DNA from: Kiritimatiellia bacterium | GTDB lineage: Bacteria > Verrucomicrobiota > Kiritimatiellia > RFP12 > UBA1067 | Direction: 5' to 3' | Assembly (NCBI GenBank): GCA_024405255.1 | Contig: JAKSOY010000113.1 | Coordinates: forward strand, 1 to 14,103 | Length of the DNA stretch: 14,103 bases | The notes under the pieces: generated by a model | Database searches by the model: none | Told to the model about the DNA's origin: nothing | The model's input: only the letters and a program-made list of their open reading frames with translations | Shown: positions 13,577 to 14,103 of the stretch, piece by piece | Layout of the letters: each line of letters opens with the position of its first letter | Numbering within the stretch: the stretch's first letter is position 1 | Position numbers and translations under genes: made by a program

Positions 13577-14103
13577 TTACTTATTGCTCGCACTGCGATC
13601 CTTGAGAATAATGCCCTTGATCCACTCACGCCAGGTCTGGAAGAGCGCGTAGAGTCCCGGCACGAGCAGGATGCCGATGCCGACGGACGCCGCCATGCCC
13701 CAGAACTCCGTCGTACCGAGATGGTGACGGCTGGTCGCGCCGGCGCCCTTCGCAATCATCATCGGCAAGGTACCGAGCAACGTCGTGAGCGCGGTCATCA
13801 GAAGCGCGCGCAGACGCTCGCCCGCCGCGGAACCGGCCGCCTCGACGATCGAGCAGTTTTCCTGTTCGTGCTTGTCCTTCGCGAATTCGACGATGAGAAT
13901 CGCGTTCTTCGAGGCAAGGCCGACGAGCAGCACGAGACCGAGCTGCGCGTACACCGAAAGCGGGAACGGCGAACCCGTCGTGTAGATGCCCCAGTAGCGG
14001 AGGCCGAGGAGCGCACCCAGTACGGCCACGAAGATGGAGAGCATCACCGGCAGCGGAATCGTCCACGACTCGTACTGCGCCACGAGGAACAGGTAGCCGA
14101 AGA
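13577..14103 (-). CDS. RND efflux pump inner-membrane transporter, C-terminal part (5' end beyond window)
   Basis: The last 174 residues are visible; the rest lies outside the window. They match the end of hydrophobe/amphiphile (AcrB/HAE1-type) transporters, which export drugs or lipophilic compounds by proton exchange. The stretch YESWTIPLPVMLSI is followed by LRYWGIYTTGSPFPLSVYAQLGL, then VGLASKNAILIVEFAKDK with the family's conserved KNAIL-VEFA. Next come RLRALLMTALTTLLGTLPM, GAGATSRHHLGT and the final helix GIGILLVPGLYALFQ. No frameshift is seen. The outer-membrane partner follows directly; a periplasmic adaptor would be expected upstream, beyond the window. Confidence 0.93.
   Translation of the reverse strand, partial: FGYLFLVAQYESWTIPLPVMLSIFVAVLGALLGLRYWGIYTTGSPFPLSVYAQLGLVLLVGLASKNAILIVEFAKDKHEQENCSIVEAAGSAAGERLRALLMTALTTLLGTLPMMIAKGAGATSRHHLGTTEFWGMAASVGIGILLVPGLYALFQTWREWIKGIILKDRSASNK

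Overview
This high-GC window (roughly 60 percent by eye) carries twelve genes, all on the minus strand and therefore read right to left. The Hanks-type kinase next to an ECF sigma factor, the membrane-anchored squalene-cyclase-like toroid protein, the module-repeat SGNH esterase, the GH141-like beta-helix protein and an outer-membrane efflux lipoprotein together suggest a Gram-negative member of the PVC superphylum, perhaps Verrucomicrobiota, Kiritimatiellota or Lentisphaerota. That placement is inference; no rRNA or tRNA gene is present.

Layout in transcription order. (1) 14103-12073: the C-terminal end of an RND inner-membrane efflux pump (cut by the window edge), followed 13 bases later by its NodT/OprM-type outer-membrane lipoprotein. 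(2) 12072-11937: an AT-rich gap with a good sigma70-like promoter. (3) 11936-5933: one compact operon encoding a membrane-anchored coiled-coil protein, a 60-residue lipoprotein, an RluA-family pseudouridine synthase, an 81-residue membrane protein, a stand-alone CoaB, a Ser/Thr kinase with one membrane segment, an ECF sigma factor, and a secreted protein with an STN-like C-terminus. Neighbouring genes overlap or nearly touch; the last four are joined by three ATGA stop/start overlaps. (4) 5822-4248: a membrane-anchored alpha/alpha-toroid protein, probably a continuation of the same programme. (5) 4233-1: a near-consensus promoter drives a secreted GH141-like beta-helix protein and, 8 bases downstream, a secreted SGNH/GDSL esterase that runs off the window. 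This pair looks like a small polysaccharide-degradation operon.

The least expected signal is a short near-palindrome, GGGGNCTGTCCCC. It occurs seven times exactly and three more times with one mismatch between 1432 and 9176, almost always inside genes. Around 6984-7144 several related copies, including a 42-bp tandem duplication, sit directly after the start codon of the STN-like gene. All intervals are multiples of three, so the array is translated as a repeated RGL(S/L)P(F/L) peptide of about 55 residues ahead of the signal sequence. This resembles REP-like element expansion inside an open reading frame. No transposase lies in the window.
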